Assembly (NCBI GenBank): GCA_051418075.1
Contig: JBPRGG010000048.1
Coordinates: 12,961-76,960 of the forward strand
Reading direction: 5' to 3'
DNA length: 64,000 nt
Source: JBPRGG01 sp051418075
Lineage (GTDB): Bacteria > Bacteroidota > Bacteroidia > Cytophagales > Cyclobacteriaceae
The notes beneath the pieces were generated by a model that searched no databases, was not told the origin of the DNA, and saw nothing but the letters and a program-made list of their open reading frames with translations. The translations under genes and the position numbers were made by a program. How positions within the stretch are numbered: the first letter of the stretch is position 1; each line of letters starts with the position of its first letter. Below, in pieces: positions 41,179 through 50,756 of this stretch.

Positions 41179-44100
41179 CTATCTCAAAACAGAGATACTA
41201 CCGGTTTTTGGGGGCTGACCATCGGCCAGATCTATTACATAATAATAAGTTCCGGCCGGCAGCAAAGCACCCTGCCAGGTTCCATCCCATTCCTGCAGGT
41301 AACCGATGGAGGAAAATACCTTATTCCCCCATCGATTGAACACCTCCACTTTGCAATCAGAACAATTTTGAATTATTTCAATTTTCCAGGTGTCATTGAT
41401 ATCATCCCCATTTGGCGTAATAGCAGACTGGAAAATTTCATCCTGACCCGGAAGGATTTCAATAAAAAACTCCTGCAGTACAAACGCCCCAGATTGGTCT
41501 TCCAACCTCAGGATGACCTGGTATTGGTTGCCGGCCAAAGGCGGGGCCGTTCCGGTTAATATAGTGTTATTATTTTCTGTTTCCAGTTCCAGCCATTCGG
41601 GTATATTTACTGCGGTAATGCTCAGTTGGTCACCTGTGTCAGGATCAGCACCCACAATTTCATAGGTAAATTCCGCATTTTCCTCCACCGTCAGTTCCGG
41701 AGTACTGGTGAATACCGGTGGTTGATTTACCGGCAGTACCTCCAAAATGAAATCTTGCTGATCCACCGCCCCTGAATCATCTTCCACTTTTAGTTCAATG
41801 GTGTAGTCTCCCCCTGCATCGGCTGGAACATTTCCTTCTAATACAGCTGTACCAGCATTCTGGTCCTGGATGGTCAGCCACTCAGGAATTAATATCGCTT
41901 CAATTATTAATTTTTCATTGGTATCAGGATCTGTTACCTGGATCAGATAACGGTATGGATCTCCTTCATTTACCTGTGTGATGGGTGTACTGCTAAATTG
42001 GGGTGGATCATTCACATTGATTACCTCCAGTTGAAATTGTTGTTCTACCTTAAGATTTTCACTATCAGCAACTTGCAAAGTAATCTGATAAATCCCTATA
42101 TCATCATTGGTGGGCTGTCCTTCCAGTAGAGCCTGAGCATCTCCCTGATCGGTCAAATTTAACCAATCCGGTAAATTACTGGCGGTGATGCTCAATTGAT
42201 CCACGGAATTAGGATCAGAGGCGGTAATTACATACTGATAAAGATCATCCTGGTAAACCACCAGCAGGGGTTCACTGGTAAATTCCGGAGCCAGGTTGAC
42301 TTTATTTACATTAATAATAAATGACTGACTATCAGATGCTAACTCCTGATCCTGTACCAATAAGTTCACCAAATGTTCTCCCAAATCATCAGGACCAGGA
42401 TTTCCCGATAATGTAGCACTACCATCTCCCTGATCCTGTAATGCCAGCCATTCCGGCAGATCAGCTTCAGCTGAAATTACCAAAATTGCATTCAGATCAG
42501 GATCAATAGCTGTGACCGGGTAGGTGTAAAGCTGACCCTGGTCTACCTCTGTCACGGGTGTGCTGGTAAAAACAGGTGGATCATTGGTGTTGCGTACTTC
42601 AATTTCGAACTGCTGTTCAGCCAGGGCTCCGGTAGTATCAGCCACCTGTAACAGAACGGTATGTATCCCCACATCCTGGTTGAGAGGGATTCCTGAGATT
42701 AAGGCTGTACCATCTCCCTGGTCAACTAATTCCAGCCAGGCAGGAATATCTACAGCAGATATGGTCAGTTTATCCTGAATATCCGGATCATCTGTGGTAA
42801 TAGTGTATTGATACAATGAATCTTCCTGAGCCTCCAGCAAAGGATCTGAGGTAAATGAAGGAGGATCATTGACTGGAATTTCAGCAATGGCAATAGAATC
42901 CGTAACCTGGCAGTTAAAACTATCGGATACAGTCACTGTGTAAACTCCCGGGCAAAGATCTGTCAATTGATCTGATACTTCCTGGTTAGACCACAGGAAT
43001 TGATATCCGGGGGTGCCATTGAAAGGTGTCACCTTCACTGATCCATTACACAAGTCTTCTTCGGCATCCTGAACAGGATCAAAAACCAGGCTGTCAAATT
43101 TTGCCGGAGCGCCATCCCACTCAATAGCGCCCATATCAATTTGCTGCTCAAACAGGCGGGAATTGCCCAAAAAATCCAGGGGAACCAATTCCAGGGTATC
43201 ACCATCCTGGTCCTGATCCTGTTTATCCTCTGGCAGTAATTCCATCAGGCCTGCATTGATAGCAGGTGAACATCCCAATAATCTAAAATCCTGCTGGTCA
43301 GGCTGATAAAATCTGGGATCAACCGATAAATTCTGACCCTGATCGGTCACATCCGGGGGTAAATCCCCTTCCACTATACTGTTTTTCAGTGACAGGTCAG
43401 CTTCCTGGTTGAATATCTCCTTTCCCTGACTACCGGCCAGGTTTCCCCATAAAATGCTGTTGATGATCCTGGTTTGGTTCAGACCGGCAGTTCCTTCAGC
43501 ATGAACAGCTCCGCCATCGCCGGGAGTGGTATTACCATAAAAGGTGCAATTGATCACATCTACTGTACAGGTTCCACCGCCGGATACGGATGAAGTGGTA
43601 GCCAGGGCACCTCCCTTTGACTGTGCCTGGTTCTGGTTAAAAACACAGTTAAACAGGGTATAGCTACCATTACCTCCTTGAGAACCCCGCAGATAAATTG
43701 CTCCGCCTTCTGATTCACGGAATTCATTGCTTCCATCAGATACATTACCGGAAAAATAACAACGACTAATCAGGTCATCGGAAATCCCATCAAAACTAGC
43801 CCGGGCAAATATGGCCCCACCCTGGCCACCACTGGTGTTATTGATAAATCGGCTGTTTTTAATAACTGAATTTGAACTGCCTGATGTATTTCTAAAATAT
43901 ACTGATCCTCCCTGCCCCTCGGATTGGTTATTTTCAAACAAACAACTGTCAACTACAAATGAAATTTGATTTCCAAAAGTAGAACAGGAAAACGCACCTC
44001 CCCCAAATCCGCCATTAAAGTTATTCCTGAAAATGCAACCTAATATTTGTGTTGACATTAGTTGATCAGACGAACCTACTAATACTACTGCACCGCCACT

Positions 44101-44790
44101 ACTTACTGATCTTAATGAAGATTTGTTGTCCTCAAATATGCATTGGCTAATAATTGACTGGTTGGAACCACTTATATGATTGTATATGGCCAGGGCACCA
44201 CCACCTCCGCCATAATTTAGCCGGAATAAACATTGGGAGATTTGGATGGCATTGGTTTGGTTTGTTTCAGCTGTCACAAACATTCCCCCGCCAAAAGTAT
44301 CAAAAAAGTCAGCACCAGGAGTGTTCTCCGGGTCATCAGCAAAGCCATGTTCAATGACAAAGCCATCCAGCCGGGTATTTGCACTGGAATTGATTGCAGT
44401 CACTACCGAAAAGGCATTATCTGTACTGTCGGCCGGATCACCAATATTACCACTGAGAATGGTTTGACGAGCTTCCCAATCCCGCTGCTCCAGTTGATTT
44501 TCATTGCCAGCGAATCCCCCATAAACCTGAACATCGGAAGGAATTTCAAAGGCTATTAATTTTTGTTCCCGGCTACAGGGATTACATTCAGTGGGAATAT
44601 ACATGCCTTCGGCCACCCAGATCTGGTCTCCGGGCTGGGCTACAGCCAAAGCATCCTGCAAATTAACAAAGGCATCGGTCCAGGAGGTACCGACATTGGC
44701 ACCAGTGGCATCCTGATCTACATAGATCTGACCAAAGCAAGGTAGGACCCTAATTAGGGTAATTATTAAAAGCCAGTGCAGCTTTTTCAT
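41179..44790 (-). CDS. Giant T9SS cargo: beta-helix + cadherin-like repeats + CHU_C domain
   Basis: A 1203-aa exported adhesin-like protein. After the signal peptide, residues ~20-500 form a right-handed beta-helix (opening YVDQDATGANVGTSWTDAFVNLQDAL..., with many GGG/GGA turns such as GGAVYF and GGAIFAR). A SprB-type repeat follows (PFNGTPGYQFLWSNQE). Then come five putative-Ig/cadherin-like repeats of ~92 residues, each starting near PPxFTSxP and containing PEWLxLxDQGDGxAxLSG. The end is a gliding-motility CHU_C domain (AITPNGDDINDTW...VEVFNRWGNKVF...GTYYYVI), the T9SS type B signal. It heads the adhesin-SprF-OmpA operon. Likely role is surface adhesion or glycan contact. Confidence 0.93.
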   Translation of the reverse strand: MKKLHWLLIITLIRVLPCFGQIYVDQDATGANVGTSWTDAFVNLQDALAVAQPGDQIWVAEGMYIPTECNPCSREQKLIAFEIPSDVQVYGGFAGNENQLEQRDWEARQTILSGNIGDPADSTDNAFSVVTAINSSANTRLDGFVIEHGFADDPENTPGADFFDTFGGGMFVTAETNQTNAIQISQCLFRLNYGGGGGALAIYNHISGSNQSIISQCIFEDNKSSLRSVSSGGAVVLVGSSDQLMSTQILGCIFRNNFNGGFGGGAFSCSTFGNQISFVVDSCLFENNQSEGQGGSVYFRNTSGSSNSVIKNSRFINNTSGGQGGAIFARASFDGISDDLISRCYFSGNVSDGSNEFRESEGGAIYLRGSQGGNGSYTLFNCVFNQNQAQSKGGALATTSSVSGGGTCTVDVINCTFYGNTTPGDGGAVHAEGTAGLNQTRIINSILWGNLAGSQGKEIFNQEADLSLKNSIVEGDLPPDVTDQGQNLSVDPRFYQPDQQDFRLLGCSPAINAGLMELLPEDKQDQDQDGDTLELVPLDFLGNSRLFEQQIDMGAIEWDGAPAKFDSLVFDPVQDAEEDLCNGSVKVTPFNGTPGYQFLWSNQEVSDQLTDLCPGVYTVTVSDSFNCQVTDSIAIAEIPVNDPPSFTSDPLLEAQEDSLYQYTITTDDPDIQDKLTISAVDIPAWLELVDQGDGTALISGIPLNQDVGIHTVLLQVADTTGALAEQQFEIEVRNTNDPPVFTSTPVTEVDQGQLYTYPVTAIDPDLNAILVISAEADLPEWLALQDQGDGSATLSGNPGPDDLGEHLVNLLVQDQELASDSQSFIINVNKVNLAPEFTSEPLLVVYQDDLYQYVITASDPNSVDQLSITASNLPDWLNLTDQGDAQALLEGQPTNDDIGIYQITLQVADSENLKVEQQFQLEVINVNDPPQFSSTPITQVNEGDPYRYLIQVTDPDTNEKLIIEAILIPEWLTIQDQNAGTAVLEGNVPADAGGDYTIELKVEDDSGAVDQQDFILEVLPVNQPPVFTSTPELTVEENAEFTYEIVGADPDTGDQLSITAVNIPEWLELETENNNTILTGTAPPLAGNQYQVILRLEDQSGAFVLQEFFIEILPGQDEIFQSAITPNGDDINDTWKIEIIQNCSDCKVEVFNRWGNKVFSSIGYLQEWDGTWQGALLPAGTYYYVIDLADGQPPKTGSISVLR

Positions 44791-44879
44791 GGTTTATTCA
44801 GGTTGATATGATTCTGCCTTACACAAATTTAACCTGAGCCATGATCCTGCACATCGGGATAATCCCTTTATTTGGTAAA

Positions 44880-44895
44880 TCAGGGAAAACCCTGA
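44880..44895 (-). terminator. Possible terminator after the NarL-type regulator
   Basis: TCAGGG (44880-44885) and CCCTGA (44890-44895) form a 6-bp stem with an AAAA loop. On the minus strand it lies 36 bp beyond the regulator stop, but only a short T run (GATTTACC) follows. It is modest in strength. Confidence 0.4.
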
Positions 44896-44931
44896 GTTAA
44901 TGATCAAATTAGCTGAAAGTCAGCTGACTGT

Positions 44932-45573
44932 TTATTTTACCAATCCTTTTTCCACAGCTACCCTGACCAGACCAGCGGTATTACGTACATTGAATTTCTG
45001 CAATAAGTGCTGTCGATGGGTTTCCACTGTTTTTTCAGAAATAAAAAGCTTTTGCGCGATCTCTGTAGTGGTATGTTCCTGAATGATCAGGGCGATGATC
45101 TCCTTTTCCCGGCGGGTAAGCTTGGGTAACCCTTTAATCAACCCAGGTTTGGTTCCTGGAATGAGGGAAGAAAAATAGGTATCTTTGATTTGATCAGAAA
45201 AGTAGGTCTGTCCCTGGTGAATAGCGGTTACCGCTTCAATCAGTTTATCCTTGCCCGCATTTTTCAAAATAAATCCTGAAGCGCCATTTTTAATCATGTT
45301 GGCAATCAGGCTGACCTCATCATGCATGGTCAGGGTCAGTATCTTTACCGGGATTTTATCTTTCTTTATAGCCTTGCAAACCTCCACTCCGTCCATTTCC
45401 GGCATATTGATATCCAGCACAATCAGGTCCGGCAGGCATTCAAGAATCAATTCCAGGGCTTCTTTTCCATTAGAGGCTTCCCCGATGATCTCCATTTTAT
45501 CATCGTCCTGTAGCATAGCTTTGATCCCATCCCGCATCATTTTATGATCATCCGCTATCACTATCCTGATCAT
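44932..45573 (-). CDS. NarL/FixJ-type response regulator
   Basis: A 213-aa two-domain regulator. The receiver domain has VIADDHKMMRDGI, the phosphorylated Asp54 (LIVLDINMPEMDG), TLTMHDE and a conserved Lys in ILKNAGKDKL. The C-terminal LuxR helix-turn-helix (about 150-205) reads LTRREKEIIALIIQEHTTTEIAQKLFISEKTVETHRQHLLQKF. Its start overlaps the histidine kinase stop (ATGA), so the two are a pair. No gene target can be assigned; the adhesin operon is downstream in the same direction and is one possibility. Confidence 0.95.
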   Translation of the reverse strand: MIRIVIADDHKMMRDGIKAMLQDDDKMEIIGEASNGKEALELILECLPDLIVLDINMPEMDGVEVCKAIKKDKIPVKILTLTMHDEVSLIANMIKNGASGFILKNAGKDKLIEAVTAIHQGQTYFSDQIKDTYFSSLIPGTKPGLIKGLPKLTRREKEIIALIIQEHTTTEIAQKLFISEKTVETHRQHLLQKFNVRNTAGLVRVAVEKGLVK

Positions 45574-47591
45574 GCCTGTTGTTTTAATTTCAACTCATAT
45601 TGAACCGGTATTTCCACCTGGATACTGGTACCATGTCCCGGCTCTGAATGGATGGTGACTTTTCCATTCAGATACTGTACCCGGGATTCAAAATTCTTCA
45701 GCCCAATTCCTCCCGCACGAATGGCTTCTTTTACATTAAATCCTAAGCCATCATCTTCTACCGTAATGGTAATCGTTTGCTCCACCTGCATCAGTTGCAT
45801 GATCACCTGACGGGCTCTGGCGTGTTTTATGATGTTGTTGAGTGACTCCTGAACCAGGCGGTAAATGGTTATTTCTGATACTTCATTTAACCTTTGTTCC
45901 AGGCCAAAACATTGAAAATCTATCTGAAGATCATAAGCATTTCCAGTCTTCAGGCACAGATCCTGTAACGCTTCCACCAATCCCAGTTTCAACAATGTGC
46001 CAGGCATCATGTTATGGGCAATTTTTCTCACCTCCTGGCAGGCTTCATCCAGCATGTGATTGGCTGCCATAAAAGCATCTCCCTGCTTAAACTGGACCAG
46101 TGATGGGCTCAAACGACTGAACTGATTTTGTACCGTACTTAATAAAACCCCTAATCCATCATGCAGATCCTGGGCTATACGCTTTCTTTCACTTTCCTGT
46201 CCTGCAATCATGGCATCCAGGGCCATTAATTTCTGATTTTTTTCCAGTTCCAGGACCTTCTGGCGATTGATTTCCTCATTTTTCAGGGCCAGCAACTCCC
46301 GGGATCGCAATTTTTGCCGGTAATTCCCAATAATCAATATGATGACCAGGATCAATAAGACGGATCCTCCGATAAATGTATTTTTAAGGGTTCGTTGCTG
46401 CAGCAATTCTGCCTGCTGGATCAGCCCGTCCTGATAGAGTAGTTGAATTTCCTGCTCTTTTTTTTCAGTTTCATAACGGGCTTGCAGTTCATTGATCTGC
46501 CTGGTGGTTTCTTCATTCAAAATACTATCCTTTACCTCAATATATTTCTGCTGATATTGATAGGCCAATTGATAATTACCCGAACCGGCATAAGCCTGCG
46601 AAGCATAATAATATCCATCCCTTAATTCAGGACGTGCCCCAATCTGATCAGAAATTATAATTCCTTGCTTCAAATTTTCCAGGGACTTATCCATTTGACC
46701 CATTTGATTAAATGCTGCTCCCAGCTTGATCAGGCTGGAGGCGATTTCTTTCTTCTGGCCCAGTTTTTCCCTGATATTCAGTGCTTTTTGGTGACTGGCA
46801 ATAGCCTCCTGGTAATTTCCCTTCTGGCTATGGATCAGACCCAAATTTTCCAGCTGGTAGGCCACTCCCCATTCATTTTCCAGTTCCTGATCCAGGGCCA
46901 GTGCTTTTTGATAATTTATCAATGCCTCATCATATTCCTTCATTTGAGCATAAACATTCCCAATATTGGTATAACAATCCGCCTGATCAATTTTGGCCTG
47001 CAGGTATTCGAAAATGGGCAATGCTTTATGATAATTTTGCAGGGCATCCTGATTTTTTCCCAGGTTTTTATATATTATCCCAATACTGTTCAAGGTAGTA
47101 GCGATCATATACTGATCATCTTCCCCCTCATAAATTCGCAAAATCCTCAAATAGGTACTCAGACTATGTTCAAAACGACCCTGAAAACTATAAATGACAG
47201 CCATATGGTATAATCCACTGGCTACTTTGATGGAATCGCCCTGGTCCCGGAAATAGTTGTTGTGCTGGGTTAAATGGCGCAGGGCTTCCTGATAATTCCC
47301 CTCCAAACGTCCCATTACACCATAATAGAAATGTACTTTCATCAAACCGGGTTCATAATTTAGTTCCCGGGACAGATCCTGAGCCTGATCGGCAAAACCA
47401 CGGGCTTTTGACAGCAGGGTACGGCTTTTCAGATGTTCCCAGGTCAGTCTAAATAGAGTTAATACCCGGTTGGTGTCAGCCTGAGAAAGTTCAAGCTGGT
47501 GTATTAAACTATCAATTTTTGTCTGGTTCTGACTTCGGGCCTGAAATGACCACAAAATGATGAGCAATAAAAAGACAACAAGCGCTTTCAT
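45570..47591 (-). CDS. TPR-containing sensor histidine kinase (HisKA_3 type)
   Basis: A 673-aa kinase. A signal peptide (VFLLLIILWSFQARSQ) is followed by about seven TPR units (residues ~60-380, e.g. NSIGIIYKNLGKNQDALQNYHKAL), which form the periplasmic sensor. One membrane segment follows (FIGGSVLLILVIILIIGNY), then a coiled coil, the HisKA_3 phospho-site ESERKRIAQDLHDGLG, and an ATPase domain with YRLVQESLNNIIKHARA and VEDDGLGFN...GGIGLKNFESR. This Bacteroidota type senses envelope or nutrient signals by an unknown ligand. It is translationally coupled to the NarL regulator. Confidence 0.95.
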   Translation of the reverse strand: MKALVVFLLLIILWSFQARSQNQTKIDSLIHQLELSQADTNRVLTLFRLTWEHLKSRTLLSKARGFADQAQDLSRELNYEPGLMKVHFYYGVMGRLEGNYQEALRHLTQHNNYFRDQGDSIKVASGLYHMAVIYSFQGRFEHSLSTYLRILRIYEGEDDQYMIATTLNSIGIIYKNLGKNQDALQNYHKALPIFEYLQAKIDQADCYTNIGNVYAQMKEYDEALINYQKALALDQELENEWGVAYQLENLGLIHSQKGNYQEAIASHQKALNIREKLGQKKEIASSLIKLGAAFNQMGQMDKSLENLKQGIIISDQIGARPELRDGYYYASQAYAGSGNYQLAYQYQQKYIEVKDSILNEETTRQINELQARYETEKKEQEIQLLYQDGLIQQAELLQQRTLKNTFIGGSVLLILVIILIIGNYRQKLRSRELLALKNEEINRQKVLELEKNQKLMALDAMIAGQESERKRIAQDLHDGLGVLLSTVQNQFSRLSPSLVQFKQGDAFMAANHMLDEACQEVRKIAHNMMPGTLLKLGLVEALQDLCLKTGNAYDLQIDFQCFGLEQRLNEVSEITIYRLVQESLNNIIKHARARQVIMQLMQVEQTITITVEDDGLGFNVKEAIRAGGIGLKNFESRVQYLNGKVTIHSEPGHGTSIQVEIPVQYELKLKQQA

Positions 47592-47695
47592 GTTTTATCA
47601 CAATTTAATATAAAATTACACAAAAAGCACCTAATACCGAACTAAATCAACACGAAATAGCCATTTTAAAAAATAAAACACATGGAAGTATTTGG

Positions 47696-48373
47696 TTATT
47701 GATTTAAATAAAAAGCCGAGCCAACCTGTATCACGTGCCGGAAATCCTGTCCTATATTTTCTGCCCGATATTGCAGCCCTACTTCCAACTTGGTTTTCCG
47801 GGAAAAATACCAGCCCAGGCCACAGTAAACCCGGTTTTCACCCATCGCTACCTGGCTGTTGAACGAAAACAATACTTCATTGGACAGGATCAGATAAGTC
47901 TCCCCCGGGTCCAATTGTTCTCCTGTCAGGGGAAAGTCATAGCTGGCCCTGTATCGCAGCCGATTGAAATAATCCTTGTTCCGGATCCTTTGTTCAGTCC
48001 TGATACGATGGCTAATCCGCCGGTCGGTAATAAAACTCACGAAAGCATACTGCTGCATCAACCGATGTTCATAGCCGAAATCTCTTTCAAAAAAAGGCTC
48101 GGCATACCGGTACAAATAGCCGCCGCTTATCTTCTGGCCGCCAAACAAGTTTCTGGTAGCAAACAAGTGAATTTCATTGCGTTGAAGTTTAAGCTTGGTA
48201 TCCTGCTCATCATAAAGATAAGTCCTTCCTACCAGTTTGGTATTAAAAGTCCATTTGGAAGAAGCAGACCAGGTATAGGAAAACTCCGGTTCCCAGAAAA
48301 CAGACAGTGGAGCCTGAGCCTTCAAGCTTAAACAAATGAAGCTCAATATTAAAGTTAAAAAAATCCGCTCCAT
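47696..48373 (-). CDS. DUF2490-family outer-membrane protein
   Basis: A 225-aa protein with a signal peptide (LILSFICLSLKAQA) and a beta-barrel pattern of alternating aromatic and polar residues ending in a strand (HVIQVGSAFYLNQ). It fits DUF2490, a Bacteroidota family of small predicted outer-membrane proteins: WTFNTKLVGR, HRIRTEQRIRNKDYFNRLRYRASYDFPL, YLILSNEVLF, YCGLGWYFSRKTKLEVGLQYR. No function is known. Its start touches the stop of the upstream gene, so they form a pair. Confidence 0.8.
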   Translation of the reverse strand: MERIFLTLILSFICLSLKAQAPLSVFWEPEFSYTWSASSKWTFNTKLVGRTYLYDEQDTKLKLQRNEIHLFATRNLFGGQKISGGYLYRYAEPFFERDFGYEHRLMQQYAFVSFITDRRISHRIRTEQRIRNKDYFNRLRYRASYDFPLTGEQLDPGETYLILSNEVLFSFNSQVAMGENRVYCGLGWYFSRKTKLEVGLQYRAENIGQDFRHVIQVGSAFYLNQ

Positions 48374-48970
48374 TTAATACAGGATATTGTCAGTTGACCG
48401 ACGGTCAATCTTTTGTTTGTCAATAAGTTTCCCTGACTGATCAAACAGAAATTCATAAGGCCCCAGCAGGGTCCGGTTTTCTATTTCGGCTACAATTTCA
48501 TACCGAATGGTAAGATCATCCCAATCATTTTCTTTAAATTCTTCGATCACTTCACTGTCACTTTCCCCGGAATCTTCGGCTGAAAATTGAATTTGGGTCC
48601 TTCTGATCCGGTGACGGATATAATTTTCCGAAAAATATGCATCCAACTTGTTGCGTATATCTTCATCTATTTTTCTAAAAGGCACCAGCTGCTCGATATC
48701 CATCAAATCTCCGCTTTCATAAAATTCCACACTGAGATATTTGCCCTGCCAAAGGAATTTGGATTCATAGCTTGTAGTACCTCCTCCAGTCTCTTTAATA
48801 TATTTCAAATTTTGCCATTGATCCCTAAAAGCTTTCAATAGGTTGTTTGATTTATCCGGCATATCAGCCACAGAAATAAATCGTTCCACTTCTACTTTCT
48901 GATCCTGACCCTGGGAAGGCCAGGAAATGATCATCCAGGCACCTGTTAAAATTATTATCCAAAAGTTCAT
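48374..48970 (-). CDS. Exported protein of unknown function, paired with DUF2490 gene
   Basis: About 198 residues from the preferred start MNFWIIILTGAWMIISWPSQGQ, a signal peptide; the open frame runs 108 bp further upstream, but that part has no signal and reads like spacer. The mature protein is acidic and looks like two PepSY/PepSY-like halves (RDQWQNLKYIKETGGGTTSYESKF...LSVEFYESGDLMDIEQLVPF and, later, LTIRYEIVAEIENRTLLGPYEFLFDQSGKLI). PepSY-like exported proteins inhibit proteases or bind small ligands. The resemblance is weak. It ends directly before the DUF2490 gene. Confidence 0.65.
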   Translation of the reverse strand: MNFWIIILTGAWMIISWPSQGQDQKVEVERFISVADMPDKSNNLLKAFRDQWQNLKYIKETGGGTTSYESKFLWQGKYLSVEFYESGDLMDIEQLVPFRKIDEDIRNKLDAYFSENYIRHRIRRTQIQFSAEDSGESDSEVIEEFKENDWDDLTIRYEIVAEIENRTLLGPYEFLFDQSGKLIDKQKIDRRSTDNILY

Positions 48971-49204
48971 ACATGACATACGCTTCCAGGCAAAAATTGT
49001 TATTATTCTGGAAAATAAACGTAAATTTCCATATTTGGCTATTTCTTTCACCAAAAAATCAGGCACATTGATCGCCATGGTTCCTGCATCGTTACTGTTG
49101 AGAACAAAAGACCTTTTGAATATAGCTCATTTCAATTCCAGGCCTTAAAATCATGACCCGGAATACAGATGCACCTGAAAATTAAAAAACAAGTCACTGA
49201 ATAT

Positions 49205-50695
49205 TTAGGGATAGTAAGCTGCTATCTTCTGCTGCCATCCTTTGTAAGCAGCTTCTATGTAGAGATTTTTAGCTGGCCGGGTAATTTTTTGAGGCTGATG
49301 AACCTGGTCTAAATCAGCAATATCCTGATACATGCCGCTGCCAAAACCAGCTATTAAAGCAGCTCCCAGGGCTGATACATCGGTCATGCCGATATTAGAC
49401 ACCCTGGCATTTAACAGATCAGCTAATAGCTGTACTACCAATTGGTTGGCTGCTATACCACCATCAATTTTCAGTTCTTTTAAGGCCACCCCTATTTCCT
49501 GTTCCATCACCGTAATGATATCTTTGATCTGAAAAGGAATTGATTCAAGAGCAGCCCGTACCAGGTGATTTTTATTTACCCCAAAGGTAAGACCGGCAAT
49601 CATAGCCTGGGCATCCATCTTCCAGTGCGGTGCTCCTAATCCACTGAATGCAGGAATCAGATATACTCCTCCGTTATCGGTTACTGACTGAGCCATTTTT
49701 TCCGTTTCCTGACTGGCAGAGAATAACCCCAGTTGATTTTTGAGCCATTCTATGGTGGCCCCACAGGTTACAATCACCCCTTCCAGGGCATAATCTACTC
49801 TGTCATGAATACTCCAGCAAATGGTAGAAACCACTCCCCGGTTGGAAAAAGTGGGCTTGGATCCGGCATTAAGTAATAGGGAAGATCCGGTTCCCAGTGT
49901 GGCTTTAGCTGTGCCGGTTTGATAACATCCCTCACCAAAAGCTGCGGCATGTGAATCTCCAATCATACCGGTAATGGAAAGCTTATGAGGCAACAGACCT
50001 TCAAAATCAGAGGAGCCAAAAGCATAGGCAGAAGCCACTGGTTGTGGTAAATTCAATTTGGTCAGGTTAAATTTATCCAATAAAGGTTGATGCCATTTTA
50101 ATTTTTGCAGATCAAAAAACAAGGTTCTGGAGGCATTGGTATAATCAGTAAAGTAGGATTTGCCTCCGGTGAGTTTAAAAAGCAACCAGGTGTCTACGTT
50201 ACCAAAATAAGCCCTGCCCTGATCTACCGCCTGCTGTACCTTTTGATCATTTTCATACAACCAGATCATTTTTGTTCCGGAAAAATAAGGATCAATGATT
50301 AAGCCGGTCACCTCCTGAATTTCATCTTCCCATCCCTGCTTTTGCATCCGGTTACAGATATTCACAGATCGCTTACACTGCCAGACTACTGCCGGATGTA
50401 AGGGAACACCATTTTCATCCCAAACCACTAGTGTTTCTCTTTGATTAGATATACCACATGTATTTAATTGCTGAATATCGCCTCCCTGTTCCTTAAAATT
50501 ATTGATACATAAATTTACCGAATCCAATACGTTCTGATAAATTTCCAGGGGATCCTGTTCCACGAAACCCATTTCCGGATAATAGGATTTTAAGGGCACT
50601 ACACCCTTGGCCAGTATTTCGCCTTTACGATTAAAGATAAGGGTTTTGGTGCTGCTGGTTCCTTGGTCAATAGCTAAAATAAGGGGCTGATCCAT
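49205..50695 (-). CDS. FGGY-family carbohydrate kinase, closest to glycerol kinase
   Basis: A 496-aa kinase. The N-terminal phosphate loop is LAIDQGTSSTKTLIF. GlpK-like blocks follow: CGISNQRETLVVWDE, VVWQCKRS, DPYFSGTKMIWL, NVDTWLLFKLTGGKSYFTDYTNASRTLFFD, YALEGVIVTCGATIEWL, PAFSGLGAPHWKMDAQAMIAGLT, and the FGGY end signature DGGIAANQLVVQLLADLL. By family alone it would be glycerol kinase. It is, however, the last gene of an operon with a split transketolase and a FucI-type isomerase. A kinase for a ketose made by that isomerase, such as apulose kinase (AplK, also FGGY), is a serious alternative. No glpF or glpD is nearby. Confidence 0.85.
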   Translation of the reverse strand: MDQPLILAIDQGTSSTKTLIFNRKGEILAKGVVPLKSYYPEMGFVEQDPLEIYQNVLDSVNLCINNFKEQGGDIQQLNTCGISNQRETLVVWDENGVPLHPAVVWQCKRSVNICNRMQKQGWEDEIQEVTGLIIDPYFSGTKMIWLYENDQKVQQAVDQGRAYFGNVDTWLLFKLTGGKSYFTDYTNASRTLFFDLQKLKWHQPLLDKFNLTKLNLPQPVASAYAFGSSDFEGLLPHKLSITGMIGDSHAAAFGEGCYQTGTAKATLGTGSSLLLNAGSKPTFSNRGVVSTICWSIHDRVDYALEGVIVTCGATIEWLKNQLGLFSASQETEKMAQSVTDNGGVYLIPAFSGLGAPHWKMDAQAMIAGLTFGVNKNHLVRAALESIPFQIKDIITVMEQEIGVALKELKIDGGIAANQLVVQLLADLLNARVSNIGMTDVSALGAALIAGFGSGMYQDIADLDQVHQPQKITRPAKNLYIEAAYKGWQQKIAAYYP

Positions 50696-50756
50696 GTGGT
50701 TAATTGGTTTTAATTTTAGAACTTATTCAGTTTCTTTTCAGGCAGGTTAATGGTTA

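Noticed and set aside
46665..47213. 182-aa plus-strand frame opposite the TPR part of the histidine kinase
   Set aside because: The repetitive Phe/Ile/Gln reading is the antisense of TPR repeats, not a gene.
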